DNA of 7,534 bases. Source: an uncultured delta proteobacterium. GTDB lineage: Bacteria > Myxococcota_A > Polyangia > Polyangiales > Ga0077539. Each line of letters begins with the position of its first letter. The stretch's first letter is position 1. Where the stretch lies: the NCBI GenBank assembly GCA_903860995.1, contig CAIOSS010000950.1, positions 1 to 7,534 of the forward strand. Direction: 5' to 3'. The notes under the pieces were generated by a model. The model was not told the origin of the DNA. It worked only from the letters and a program-made list of their open reading frames with translations, and did no database searches. This document shows positions 1 through 6,607 of this stretch, one piece after another. The position numbers and the translations under genes were made by a program.

Positions 1-655
1 CGGCTACGACGGCGGGCGCCGCAGGGGCCGGCGGCGGTTCGGGCGCGGCTACGATGGCGGGCGGCGGAGGGGCCGTGGGCTCGGCCGCCGGGGGCGGAGT
101 CGCGGGGGGAACGATCGTCGCGGGCTCGGCGATCGGGGCCGGGGCCGGGGCCGGGGCCGGGGTGGTGCTGTTGGCGAAGCCGACGAAGAGGGCGCCCGCG
201 AGGAGCATTCCGCCTCCGACGATCGCCCAGACCTTGGTGTTGCCGCGCTTCGGGGCCTCGAAGGCGTCGTCCGAGGCGCGCTTCGCGACCGGCGGGCGCA
301 TCGACGGCGGGCGGCGGGCAGGGGCCTCGCTCACCTTCGTCGAGCCGGACATCATGGACGCCTCGACGGGCACCACGCCGGGACGGGTGACCGTCAGCGC
401 GGGCGCCGCGATGGCGGGCGCGGCCTCGGCGCTGGCGGCGACGAGCATCGAGCTGACCGCGGCGCTTGGGGCCACGAAGGCGCCGACGGTGACGGCCGAG
501 GGGGGCGGAGCGGAGAGGGGCGCGGCGTCGAGGCCAAGCTCCCAGCTCGGGGAGATGGCCAGGGCGGCCCGCTCGAAGTCGTCGTCGCTCATCGTGCCCT
601 GCCGCCAGACGGGTTGTTCCGAGGGGCGGTGCGTCGATTCATCCAGCGCAGTCAT
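1..655 (-). CDS. Proline-rich single-pass membrane protein, 5' part only (runs off left edge)
   Basis: I do not recognise this gene. Reading the minus strand from the ATG at 655-653 gives 218 codons without a stop up to the window edge, so the C-terminus is missing. Residues 1-135 are hydrophilic to low-complexity (Ala/Pro/Ser-rich), with an acidic patch MSDDDFE at 22-28. Basic residues K125 R126, K136 R137 and K141 precede one hydrophobic segment at about 142-161 (VWAIVGGGMLLAGALFVGFA). Everything after it (from about 164) is Ala/Pro-rich, including an (Ala-Pro)n run encoded by the hexamer repeat at 135-162. The predicted topology is N-terminus in the cytoplasm and a Pro-rich arm in the periplasm. 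That is the layout of TonB-like or other envelope-spanning anchors, but no diagnostic domain is visible. Met22 (codon 592-590), preceded by a GGCAGGG purine-rich stretch, is an equally plausible start. It is transcribed divergently from ribD. Confidence 0.65.
   Translation of the reverse strand, partial: MTALDESTHRPSEQPVWRQGTMSDDDFERAALAISPSWELGLDAAPLSAPPPSAVTVGAFVAPSAAVSSMLVAASAEAAPAIAAPALTVTRPGVVPVEASMMSGSTKVSEAPARRPPSMRPPVAKRASDDAFEAPKRGNTKVWAIVGGGMLLAGALFVGFANSTTPAPAPAPAPIAEPATIVPPATPPPAAEPTAPPPPAIVAAPEPPPAPAAPAVVA
135..162. repeat. GGGGCC hexanucleotide tandem repeat (4 units plus GGGG)
   Basis: Four perfect GGGGCC units (135-158) are followed by a further GGGG (159-162). On the minus strand this codes the Ala-Pro run of the proline-rich membrane protein, just after its transmembrane segment. 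The plus strand presents five runs of four G separated by CC, so it could form a G-quadruplex. The copy number may be prone to slippage. Confidence 0.9.
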
Positions 656-947
656 CAAAATTTGGCCTCACCCGGTGGGTCGCGCGCCGCCAACGCTAGC
701 GCCTCGACTTCCGAGGCGCAACGGAACGTCACGCCGGTCGGATCGTGATCAGCGCGACACTCGATCCGCAGGAGGACGGCACCGGGGTCGCAAAAATCAG
801 ATGCCCGCTCCGACTCTCGGACGCGCGCCGACCTTTGGATTGCACGACACGCTGCATCTGGTCATCGCGTGGGGTCGGGTCTAGAGTCCGCGCGCTTCGG
901 CGCCCGAGGGGCGTCGAACGCCTGCCCTGCCGCATATCCCAGCCATC
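656..947. promoter_or_regulatory. Divergent intergenic region upstream of ribD and the minus-strand membrane-protein gene
   Basis: This 292-bp region separates two divergently transcribed genes and must hold both promoters. For ribD the best sigma70-like candidate I see is TGGTCA (859-864), a 17-nt spacer and TAGAGT (882-887). Each hexamer matches consensus at only four of six positions, so it is weak. I looked for the conserved segments of the FMN riboswitch (RFN element) that often precede rib operons and found none. No convincing Shine-Dalgarno precedes the ribD GTG. The only strong structure is the hairpin at 699-719. The short open frames through the region look like GC-driven artefacts. 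Confidence 0.45.
699..719. other. Perfect inverted repeat (8-bp stem, 5-nt loop)
   Basis: GCGCCTCG (699-706), loop ACTTC (707-711) and CGAGGCGC (712-719) form a perfect 8-bp stem. It lies 44-64 bp upstream of the minus-strand start at 655 and about 230 bp upstream of ribD. It could be an operator, an RNA hairpin in the leader of the minus-strand gene, or chance in GC-rich DNA. No T-run follows on either strand, so a classical terminator is unlikely. Confidence 0.5.
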
Positions 948-2069
948 GTGAGCAACGTCACAACCAGGTCTTACTCTCCTGCCGACCGCTTGGCGATGTC
1001 GTGCGCCGTGGCCGCGGCGCACGAGGGTTCACCCTCTCCCAACCCCCCCGTCGGCGCCGTCGTCGTGCGCGAGGGGACCCTCCTCGGCACCGGGCACCAC
1101 CGGCGGGCGGGCGATGAGCACGCCGAGGTCATGGCCCTGCGCGAGGCGGGCGAGCGCGCGCGCGGCGCTACGTTGTACGTCACCCTCGAGCCCTGCAACC
1201 ACCACGGCCGCACGGCCCCGTGCACCGAGGCGCTGCTGCGCGCGGGCGTGGCGCGGGTGGTGTTCGCGGTGCCCGACCCCAACCCTCACGTGCGCGGGCA
1301 CGGCCGCGAGATGCTCCGCGCCGCCGGGGTGATCGTCGACGAGGGCTTCGCCGAGGAGACCCAGCGCGAGGCCGAGCACGTCATCGCGCCGTGGACGCGC
1401 TTCATCACGGCGGGCAGGGCCCACGTCACGCTCAAGGTCGCCATGTCGCTCGACGGCTCCATCGCCACGCGCGGCGGCGAGAGCCGCTGGATCACCTCGC
1501 CCGAGGCGCGGCGCGACGGCCACCTCCTGCGCGCCCGATGCGACGCCGTGCTGGTCGGCAGCGGGACGGTGCTCGCCGATGATCCGCTGCTCACGGTGCG
1601 CGACGTGCCTGCCGGGCGGACGCCGGCGAGGGTGGTGGTCTCCCGCGACGCCAACCTCCTGCTCGGCTCGCAGCTGGTGGCCACGGCGAGGGAGACCCGC
1701 ACCTGGGTGCTCTGCGTGGCCGACGCCGACGAGGCCCGGCGGCTCGCGCTCGACGCAGCGGGCGTGCGGGTGATCCCGGTGGCGAGCGGCCCGGACGGGG
1801 CGGTCGACCTCGCGGCGGGGCTGCGCGCGCTCGCGCTCGAGGGCGTGGTGTCGGTGCTCTGCGAGGGCGGCGGCGGGCTGCACGGGCGGCTACGCGACGC
1901 GGGCCTGGTCGACCGGGTGGTGTGCTACGTGGCGCCGATGCTGATGGGCGGAGGGCTGCGGGCGATCGGCGGCGAAGGGGCCCGCGGGCTCGCGGACGTG
2001 ACGCGGCTGCACGACTGGACGGTGCGCGCGGTCGGGCCCGACCTGCGCATCGAGGCGGAGGTTCGCTGA
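948..2069 (+). CDS. ribD: Bifunctional riboflavin-specific deaminase / 5-amino-6-(5-phosphoribosylamino)uracil reductase RibD
   Basis: RibD carries out two cytoplasmic steps: deamination of the diaminopyrimidine made from GTP, then NADPH-dependent reduction of the ribosyl side chain. The 373-residue length is normal. The N-terminal cytidine-deaminase-like domain (about 10-150) has PNPPVGAVVV (31-40), the zinc ligand and catalytic pair H58-A-E60, and the EPC(x8)C zinc motif with C83 and C92. The C-terminal reductase domain (about 157-373) shows LKVAMSLDG (162-170), ESRWITS (178-184), GSGTVLADDP (204-213) and a CEGGGGLHG substrate/cofactor loop. The start is GTG at 948. Homology with the family's N-terminal helix (ADRLAMSCAVAAAHEG here) begins before Met17, so Met17 is too late, and no other in-frame ATG or GTG lies nearby. 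No clear ribosome binding site precedes it. It is the first gene of ribD-ribE-ribB. Confidence 0.97.
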   Translation: MSNVTTRSYSPADRLAMSCAVAAAHEGSPSPNPPVGAVVVREGTLLGTGHHRRAGDEHAEVMALREAGERARGATLYVTLEPCNHHGRTAPCTEALLRAGVARVVFAVPDPNPHVRGHGREMLRAAGVIVDEGFAEETQREAEHVIAPWTRFITAGRAHVTLKVAMSLDGSIATRGGESRWITSPEARRDGHLLRARCDAVLVGSGTVLADDPLLTVRDVPAGRTPARVVVSRDANLLLGSQLVATARETRTWVLCVADADEARRLALDAAGVRVIPVASGPDGAVDLAAGLRALALEGVVSVLCEGGGGLHGRLRDAGLVDRVVCYVAPMLMGGGLRAIGGEGARGLADVTRLHDWTVRAVGPDLRIEAEVR

Positions 2070-2070
2070 C

Positions 2071-2739
2071 ATGTTCACCGGGATCATTCAGGCCGTCGGA
2101 AGCCTTCGGAGCGTGGAGCGCCGCGGGGCGTCGGCGTGGTTGGGCGTGGGGTGCCCCTTCGCGAAGCTGGAGCTCGGCGAGAGCGTGGCCGTGGACGGGG
2201 TGTGCCTCACGGTGGTGCGGGTGATCGACGGGGGCTTCACCGCCGACGCGAGCGCCGAGACCCTGGCGCGCACGACCCTGGGCGAGCGCTCGATGGGCGC
2301 GCGGGTGAACCTCGAGCGGGCCCTCGCGCTGGGCGACCGGATGGGCGGGCACATCGTGTCGGGGCACGTCGACGGCGTGGGCGAGCTGGCGCGCCGCGAG
2401 CAGGTGGAGAGCTCCGAGCGGGTGGTGTTCCGCGCGCCGCGGGAGGTGCTGCGCTACGTGGCCGAGAAGGGGAGCGTGGCCATCGATGGCGTGAGCCTGA
2501 CGGTCAACGCGGTCTCGGCGGAGGGCTTCGAGGTGATGCTGGTGCCCTTCACGCAGGGGGCGACGACGCTGCCCGAGCGGCGCGCGGGCGACCGGGTCAA
2601 CCTGGAGGTCGACGTGATCGCGCGATACGTGGCGCGGGCGTTGACCTGGGAGCGGGAGGCGCCAGATCCCGGCGCGGCGGCGGCGGGGACAGACGCGCGG
2701 TGGCGAGCGCTGCTCGATGGATTCGGGAAGGGACAGTGA
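2071..2739 (+). CDS. ribE: Riboflavin synthase, alpha subunit
   Basis: This enzyme catalyses the last step, dismutation of two 6,7-dimethyl-8-ribityllumazine molecules to riboflavin plus the pyrimidine precursor. The 222-residue protein starts with the family signature MFTGIIQ. It contains the two lumazine-binding beta-barrel repeats: repeat 1 at about 1-93, with VDGVCLTV (41-48, the conserved Cys at 45), ETL and VNLERAL (79-85); repeat 2 at about 94-190, with HIVSGHVDG (94-102), IDGVSLTVN (138-146), TTL (165-167) and VNLEVD (176-181, including the conserved Asp). The tail after about 192 is low in conservation and usual in length. A good GGAGG (2057-2061) sits 9 nt before the ATG, inside the end of ribD. 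The ribD stop is one base upstream, so the two genes are probably translationally coupled. Confidence 0.97.
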   Translation: MFTGIIQAVGSLRSVERRGASAWLGVGCPFAKLELGESVAVDGVCLTVVRVIDGGFTADASAETLARTTLGERSMGARVNLERALALGDRMGGHIVSGHVDGVGELARREQVESSERVVFRAPREVLRYVAEKGSVAIDGVSLTVNAVSAEGFEVMLVPFTQGATTLPERRAGDRVNLEVDVIARYVARALTWEREAPDPGAAAAGTDARWRALLDGFGKGQ

Positions 2740-2744
2740 CGACG

Positions 2745-3902
2745 ATGCTCGAAGGAACCGCAGAGTCACGGGTGCGCGAGGCGGTGGACGCGATCCGCGC
2801 GGGGCGCATGGTGATCCTCACGGACGACGAGGACCGCGAGAACGAGGGCGACCTCGTGCTGGCCGCGGAGCTCGTGACCCCGGAGGCGATCAACTTCATG
2901 GCGAAGCACGCCCGGGGGCTGATCTGCCTCACGCTCACCGAGGAGCACATCGAGCGGCTGCGACTGCCGATGATGGTCGAGAAGAACAAGGCCTCCCTGG
3001 GGACGGCCTTCACGGTGAGCGTCGAGGCCCGCGAGGGGGTCTCGACGGGCATCTCCGCGGCCGACCGGGCGCACACCATCCGGGTGGCCGTGGCGCCCCA
3101 CGCGAAGCCCGACGACCTGGTGTCCCCGGGGCACATCTTCCCGCTGCGGGCCCGTCCGGGGGGCGTGCTCCAGCGTACCGGGCAGACCGAAGGGAGCGTC
3201 GACCTCGCGGTGCTCGCGGGCCTGCACCCGTCGGGGGTGATCTGCGAGATCATGAACGACGACGGCACCATGGCCCGGATGCCCGAGCTCGTGGCCTTCT
3301 CGCGCGAGCACCGGGTGCCGCTGGTCACCATCGAGGACCTGATCCAGTACCGGCTGCGCACCGACCGCCTGGTGCGGCGGGTGAGCTCGGTGCGGTTCAC
3401 CCCGCGGGGCATGACGAAGCCCTGGGAGGCGCACGTCTTCGAGGCCTCGGTGGAGGCGGGGCGGCAGTTCCTGGCGCTGGTTCACGGCGAGCCGACGGCC
3501 GAGCAGCCGACGCTGGTGCGCATGCACCCCGGGGCGGTCTTCGCCGACCTCTTCGCGCCGTCGCAGACGACCGAGGGCAAGGCCATCGTAGGCGGCGGGG
3601 CCTACCTCGCGGAGGCGATGCACCGGATGGAGCGCGAGGGCGCCGGGGTGGTGGTCTACGTCCCGCCGCGGCACTTCGACCTGCAGGACGACCTGCGCAT
3701 CCTCACGGGCGAGGCGCCGACGCGCACCCACGACCTGGCCAGCAACGGCTCGCCCGCGCAGCGCGAGCACGGCATGGGCGCGCAGGTGCTCCGCACGCTG
3801 GGCCTGTGCAAGATCCGGCTGATGACCAACAACCCGCGGCGCCTCGTGGGGCTCAGCGCGTACGACCTGGAGGTCGTCGAGCGCGTGTCCCTCGGCGACT
3901 GA
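2745..3902 (+). CDS. ribB: 3,4-dihydroxy-2-butanone-4-phosphate synthase with degenerate GTP cyclohydrolase II-like C-terminal domain (RibBX-type; likely to be labelled RibBA)
   Basis: The N-terminal half (1 to about 205) is DHBP synthase, which converts ribulose 5-phosphate to 3,4-dihydroxy-2-butanone 4-phosphate and formate. It has DDEDRENEGDL (27-37), GISAADR (102-108), PGHIFPL (128-134), CEI (167-169) and NDDGTMAR (171-178). The second metal-ligand His of E. coli RibB (H153) is Gln here (Q147, codon CAG at 3183-3185). The C-terminal half (about 213-385) aligns with GTP cyclohydrolase II: VRMH (258-261), HGMGAQVL (342-349) and TNNP (361-364) are kept. However, the three zinc cysteines are replaced within 259-278, and QEGRGIGL is replaced by PPRHFDL (307-313). 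The arginine equivalent to E. coli RibA R128 remains (R340). This resembles the RibBX variant described in Proteobacteria, so cyclohydrolase activity is doubtful. The start is ATG 2745, with AAGGG 12 nt upstream. An in-frame GTG at 2736 overlaps the ribE stop and is the alternative. The product is 385 residues and the gene is last in the operon. Confidence 0.93.
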   Translation: MLEGTAESRVREAVDAIRAGRMVILTDDEDRENEGDLVLAAELVTPEAINFMAKHARGLICLTLTEEHIERLRLPMMVEKNKASLGTAFTVSVEAREGVSTGISAADRAHTIRVAVAPHAKPDDLVSPGHIFPLRARPGGVLQRTGQTEGSVDLAVLAGLHPSGVICEIMNDDGTMARMPELVAFSREHRVPLVTIEDLIQYRLRTDRLVRRVSSVRFTPRGMTKPWEAHVFEASVEAGRQFLALVHGEPTAEQPTLVRMHPGAVFADLFAPSQTTEGKAIVGGGAYLAEAMHRMEREGAGVVVYVPPRHFDLQDDLRILTGEAPTRTHDLASNGSPAQREHGMGAQVLRTLGLCKIRLMTNNPRRLVGLSAYDLEVVERVSLGD

Positions 3903-3917
3903 GCAGGTCACGGAGAT

Positions 3918-3957
3918 CCCCCCCGAGCTGGGGGGGGGGCAGTGCCCCCGCGGGGGG
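3918..3957. terminator. Putative bidirectional terminator hairpins between convergent genes
   Basis: Between the ribB stop (3902) and the convergent lipoprotein stop (3965) lie a 7-C run (3918-3924), the loop GAGCT and a 10-G run (3930-3939). A 5-C run (3945-3949), GC and a 6-G run (3952-3957) follow. Either adjacent pair can form a GC-only stem on both strands. There is no T-tract on either side, so this is not a textbook intrinsic terminator; its position between convergent stops is the main support. Confidence 0.5.
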
Positions 3958-3964
3958 TAAGCCG

Positions 3965-6523
3965 TCAGGGGACGAAGCGGATCGCGCGCGTGGTGCTGAC
4001 CGCGGTCGCGTCGTTGAAGGAGTGCTGGCGCCCGGACGACCCGTCCGGGGACTCGATGCCGACGGTGGCCGAGGCCCCCGCAGCGCGCGGCGCGTCGGCG
4101 CCTGCGGTGATGGCGCAGTGGTGCACCTCGATGGCCCCGGCGCCCTCGAAGAGCTTCACCTGGAAGGTGAGGCGAGCGCGGTCGTCGCCGTAGAACGCGA
4201 ACTGCGTCCACTGGACCACGAAGCGGCGGTCGGGCGCGGCGCCGAGCGTGCGGGTCACCACGCGGGACCCGGCGACGGCGATGAGGTCGTCCCATAGCGC
4301 GGCGACGAAGCCGTTGGGCGCGGCGCGGCTGGGAATCGTGGCGTTGTCGAACGAGCTGCTGGGCATCGCCCCGGTGATGGTCGGGAACAGCTGCAACAAC
4401 CCGTTCGACGAGACGCTGTACTCCAGCATGCGCTGCCCGAAGAAGGTCAGCGGGAACGGCAGGTCGAGCGCCGCGGAGACGGTGTCGTCGCCGGTGACGC
4501 TCGTGAGCTCCGCCCCGCCGGTCATGTCGTCGCAGGCCGTCACCACGACGGACTGCTGGTACTGGCGCGCGATGGACACCTCGAGATCGAAGAGCCCGTT
4601 GGTCGCGTTGGTGGCGCCGCCCACCGCGAGCAGCACGGCCTGATCGGCGGCGCCGTTGTTGGTGTAGACGCCGCTCTCGGCCGCGCGCGCCGCGCCGACG
4701 TTCGCGCTCGCGAGGCACGACGTGGCGCCGCACGCGGGCAGCACCCGCACCACCGCGTCCATCGCCCCGAGCGGCGTCGCGCGGGCGCTCAAGGTCTGGC
4801 CCGCGGGCACCACCGCGCGGTACCAGAGCGCCGTCCCGGTTGCGCCCGGGAGGCACGCACCGGTGGCGTTGTCGCTCGCGGCGGCGGCGTTCTGGTTGGC
4901 GAGCCGCGCCCCGTTGGCGACCGTGGTCGCGGCGGCGCAGGTCACGTTGGCGGGCGCCGGGATGATCGTCGCGGTCACGTCGAAGCGGCCGCCGTTGGAA
5001 GGGTCCTGCGACCCCACGGCGACCAGGATGTCGCGCGCCGTGGCGCCGGGGTTCGCCCAGGTGAGGGTCTCGCCCTGGTCGGCGCCCGCGGTGTTGGACG
5101 ACGCCACGCACGCCCGCGAGTCGCAGGCGTCGAGCGCGCGGACCACGGGGTTCCAGCCGCCGCGCGGCGTCGCGGTGACCAGCGCCGTCGCGCGCGCCGG
5201 GACGCTCACCCGATAGAAGAGCGCCGCCCCCTGCGCCTCGGGGACGCAGATGTCGCCGAGCCGCGCCGAGGCCAGCGACGCGTCCTCGCCGGTCACCGCC
5301 ACCCCGTCGTTGAGCGCACGCGCCGCGGCGCACGAGGCGTTGCCTGGGGCCGCCGGGGCTGCCTCGAAGGCGACCGCGAGGGAGAACGCTCCGCCGGTGG
5401 TGCCCGAGGTGCTGGCGACCGAGACCGCGAGGTCGACGGGGCTCGCCGTGCGATTGTCGTAGCGGGCCACCGAGGCGGCGCCCGCCATCGGTGAGGTCGC
5501 GGCGGCGAGGCATGTGGTGGCGGTGCACCCCGAGCGCGCGCGCACGACGGCCGACCACGCGGGCGCGCCGGACGGCGTCGCGCTCACGACGGCGCGCTGC
5601 CCCGCGGGGACCCGCACCGTGTAGAAGAGCTGCGGCCCCCAGGAGCCGCCCAGGCAGGCCGTGCCCGCCGCGCCGCCGGAGGTGGTGTCGCCCATCACCG
5701 GCGCCCCGGCTGCGAGGGGAGCGCCCGCCGCGCACTCCGCGTTGGGCGCGGGCGAGTACGAGCGGACGTCGAGCGAGTAGGCGCCGCCCGTCCCGGTCGT
5801 GCCGCCGAACTGATCGACGAGCACGGTGTAGTCACCCGGGTCGAGCACCTGCCGCAGGTACGCGTTGTTGCCACCGGGCACGTCGTCGTTGCACGCGACC
5901 TCGCTCGTGGGATCGGCGCAGACGCGGCGGATGGAGAGCACGGAGTCGAAGGGCGCGGTCACGGCGAGCTGCACCCCCGTGCGGGCGGCGACCCGGAGGG
6001 GATAGACGTGCTCGGGGCCCCCGGACTGCGCGCACATGGCCGTGAGCCGCCCGGCGCCGGAGGTGGTGCCCATCGCCCGGTCGGCGGGGAGCGAGAGGGC
6101 GCGCTGCAGCGGGACGCCGCAGCTCGACACAGGCACATCCACGGGCGGCGCCGGGAGGTCATCGGGCGGGGCGGGCGCGTCGGTCGGCGACGGGACGTCG
6201 TCGGGCGGAAACGGGACGTCCTCGAGGGTGACCGGCTTGTCGGGCAGCGCCACCACGTCGTCGGAGGTCGCGTCGGGCGCGACGCCGCCGTCCTCGGGGA
6301 CGACCTTGCCGGCGTCGGTCCCGGTGTCGACCGCCGCCGCGTCCATGGCGGGTCGGTCGATCGGTGCAGCGTCGACCGGGGGCGAGTCCAAAAGGCCCCC
6401 GCCATCGATCGCGAAGGATCCATCCAGCGCCGGGGCGCCGCTGATCACGGTGGGGGCGCACGACGTAACCACGCCCACGAACAGGACCTTCCAAGCCCGC
6501 GTACGGGCTGCATGTTCAGACAT
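3965..6523 (-). CDS. Large putative surface lipoprotein with cysteine-spaced beta-type repeats (pre-peptidase C-terminal-like)
   Basis: This 852-residue protein has a basic start (R7, R9, K12), a short hydrophobic stretch (VLFVGVV, 13-19) and the lipobox-like VTSC with C22, so lipid anchoring is likely. Residues about 30-132 form an Asp/Pro/Ala-rich linker with recurrent VDA and DVP motifs, common in myxobacterial exported proteins. Residues 135-257 resemble a pre-peptidase C-terminal-type module (ACNDD at 210-214, GDYTVLVDQF at 230-239, GGAYSLDV at 246-253). Three related modules follow at about 261-394, 395-525 and 526-652. The C-terminal part (about 656-852) has TFFGQ, SSNGLLQLFP, WDD, ERR-like DRRFVVQW and TVGIESPDG motifs, matching a beta-sandwich family found in large secreted bacterial proteins. 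I see no catalytic motif, so an adhesive or structural surface role is inference. No good ribosome binding site precedes the ATG. It is convergent to ribB and divergent from ribH; nothing ties it to riboflavin. Confidence 0.85.
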   Translation of the reverse strand: MSEHAARTRAWKVLFVGVVTSCAPTVISGAPALDGSFAIDGGGLLDSPPVDAAPIDRPAMDAAAVDTGTDAGKVVPEDGGVAPDATSDDVVALPDKPVTLEDVPFPPDDVPSPTDAPAPPDDLPAPPVDVPVSSCGVPLQRALSLPADRAMGTTSGAGRLTAMCAQSGGPEHVYPLRVAARTGVQLAVTAPFDSVLSIRRVCADPTSEVACNDDVPGGNNAYLRQVLDPGDYTVLVDQFGGTTGTGGAYSLDVRSYSPAPNAECAAGAPLAAGAPVMGDTTSGGAAGTACLGGSWGPQLFYTVRVPAGQRAVVSATPSGAPAWSAVVRARSGCTATTCLAAATSPMAGAASVARYDNRTASPVDLAVSVASTSGTTGGAFSLAVAFEAAPAAPGNASCAAARALNDGVAVTGEDASLASARLGDICVPEAQGAALFYRVSVPARATALVTATPRGGWNPVVRALDACDSRACVASSNTAGADQGETLTWANPGATARDILVAVGSQDPSNGGRFDVTATIIPAPANVTCAAATTVANGARLANQNAAAASDNATGACLPGATGTALWYRAVVPAGQTLSARATPLGAMDAVVRVLPACGATSCLASANVGAARAAESGVYTNNGAADQAVLLAVGGATNATNGLFDLEVSIARQYQQSVVVTACDDMTGGAELTSVTGDDTVSAALDLPFPLTFFGQRMLEYSVSSNGLLQLFPTITGAMPSSSFDNATIPSRAAPNGFVAALWDDLIAVAGSRVVTRTLGAAPDRRFVVQWTQFAFYGDDRARLTFQVKLFEGAGAIEVHHCAITAGADAPRAAGASATVGIESPDGSSGRQHSFNDATAVSTTRAIRFVP
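4559..5743 (-). repeat. Three tandem protein modules with conserved cysteine spacing inside the lipoprotein
   Basis: Residues 261-655 hold three diverged repeats of about 131-134 residues, each starting Asn-x-x-Cys. Their cysteines are C264/C290/C333/C338, C398/C426/C467/C472 and C529/C557/C598/C603. The first-to-third spacing is exactly 69 in all three, the last pair is always Cys-x4-Cys, and the first-to-second spacing is 26, 28 and 28. Shared motifs include LFY/LWY-x-V-x-VPA, ATP, VVR and GG-x-F or NG-x-F before the closing strand. The unit at 135-257 (C135, C164, C202, C211) is a more distant copy. Confidence 0.85.
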
Positions 6524-6591
6524 CCCGCAACCATATCACTACCGACCGCCGCGCCGTGCTCCGCCCGTCGCACCTCAACCGTCGGCGGGTT

Positions 6592-6607
6592 ACCGGGTTG
6601 ACCCGGT
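6592..6607. promoter_or_regulatory. 16-bp palindrome upstream of ribH (operator candidate overlapping a -35-like TTGACC)
   Basis: ACCGGGT-TG-ACCCGGT is a perfect 7+2+7 inverted repeat centred about 59 bp before the chosen ribH ATG, in the 135-bp spacer (6524-6658) between the divergent lipoprotein gene and ribH. It overlaps TTGACC (6598-6603), a five-of-six match to a sigma70 -35 hexamer. No convincing -10 sits 16-18 nt downstream, so the promoter call is weak. No FMN riboswitch is seen in this spacer. Confidence 0.4.

Noticed and set aside
54..884. 276-codon plus-strand open frame over the left-edge gene
   Set aside because: Its Gly/Ala-rich then Arg-rich translation is the antisense of the proline-rich membrane protein. 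The minus frame instead shows basic residues, a transmembrane segment and a coherent start.
1029..1883. 284-codon minus-strand frame antisense to ribD
   Set aside because: It is a His/Arg/Ala-rich shadow of a clear ribD coding frame.
2136..2744. Upstream extension of the ribB frame through ribE
   Set aside because: The extra residues are an out-of-frame reading of ribE. DHBP synthase homology begins a few residues after the ATG at 2745.
2717..4297. 526-codon plus-strand frame overlapping ribB
   Set aside because: It is a low-complexity Arg/Gly/Ala shadow in the +2 frame of ribB, with no recognisable motif.
2766..5735. 989-codon open frame on the minus strand antisense to ribB and across the lipoprotein
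   Set aside because: It is Arg/Gly/Ala/His low-complexity in the wrong frame of two well-supported genes. Such frames arise because stop codons are rare in very GC-rich DNA.
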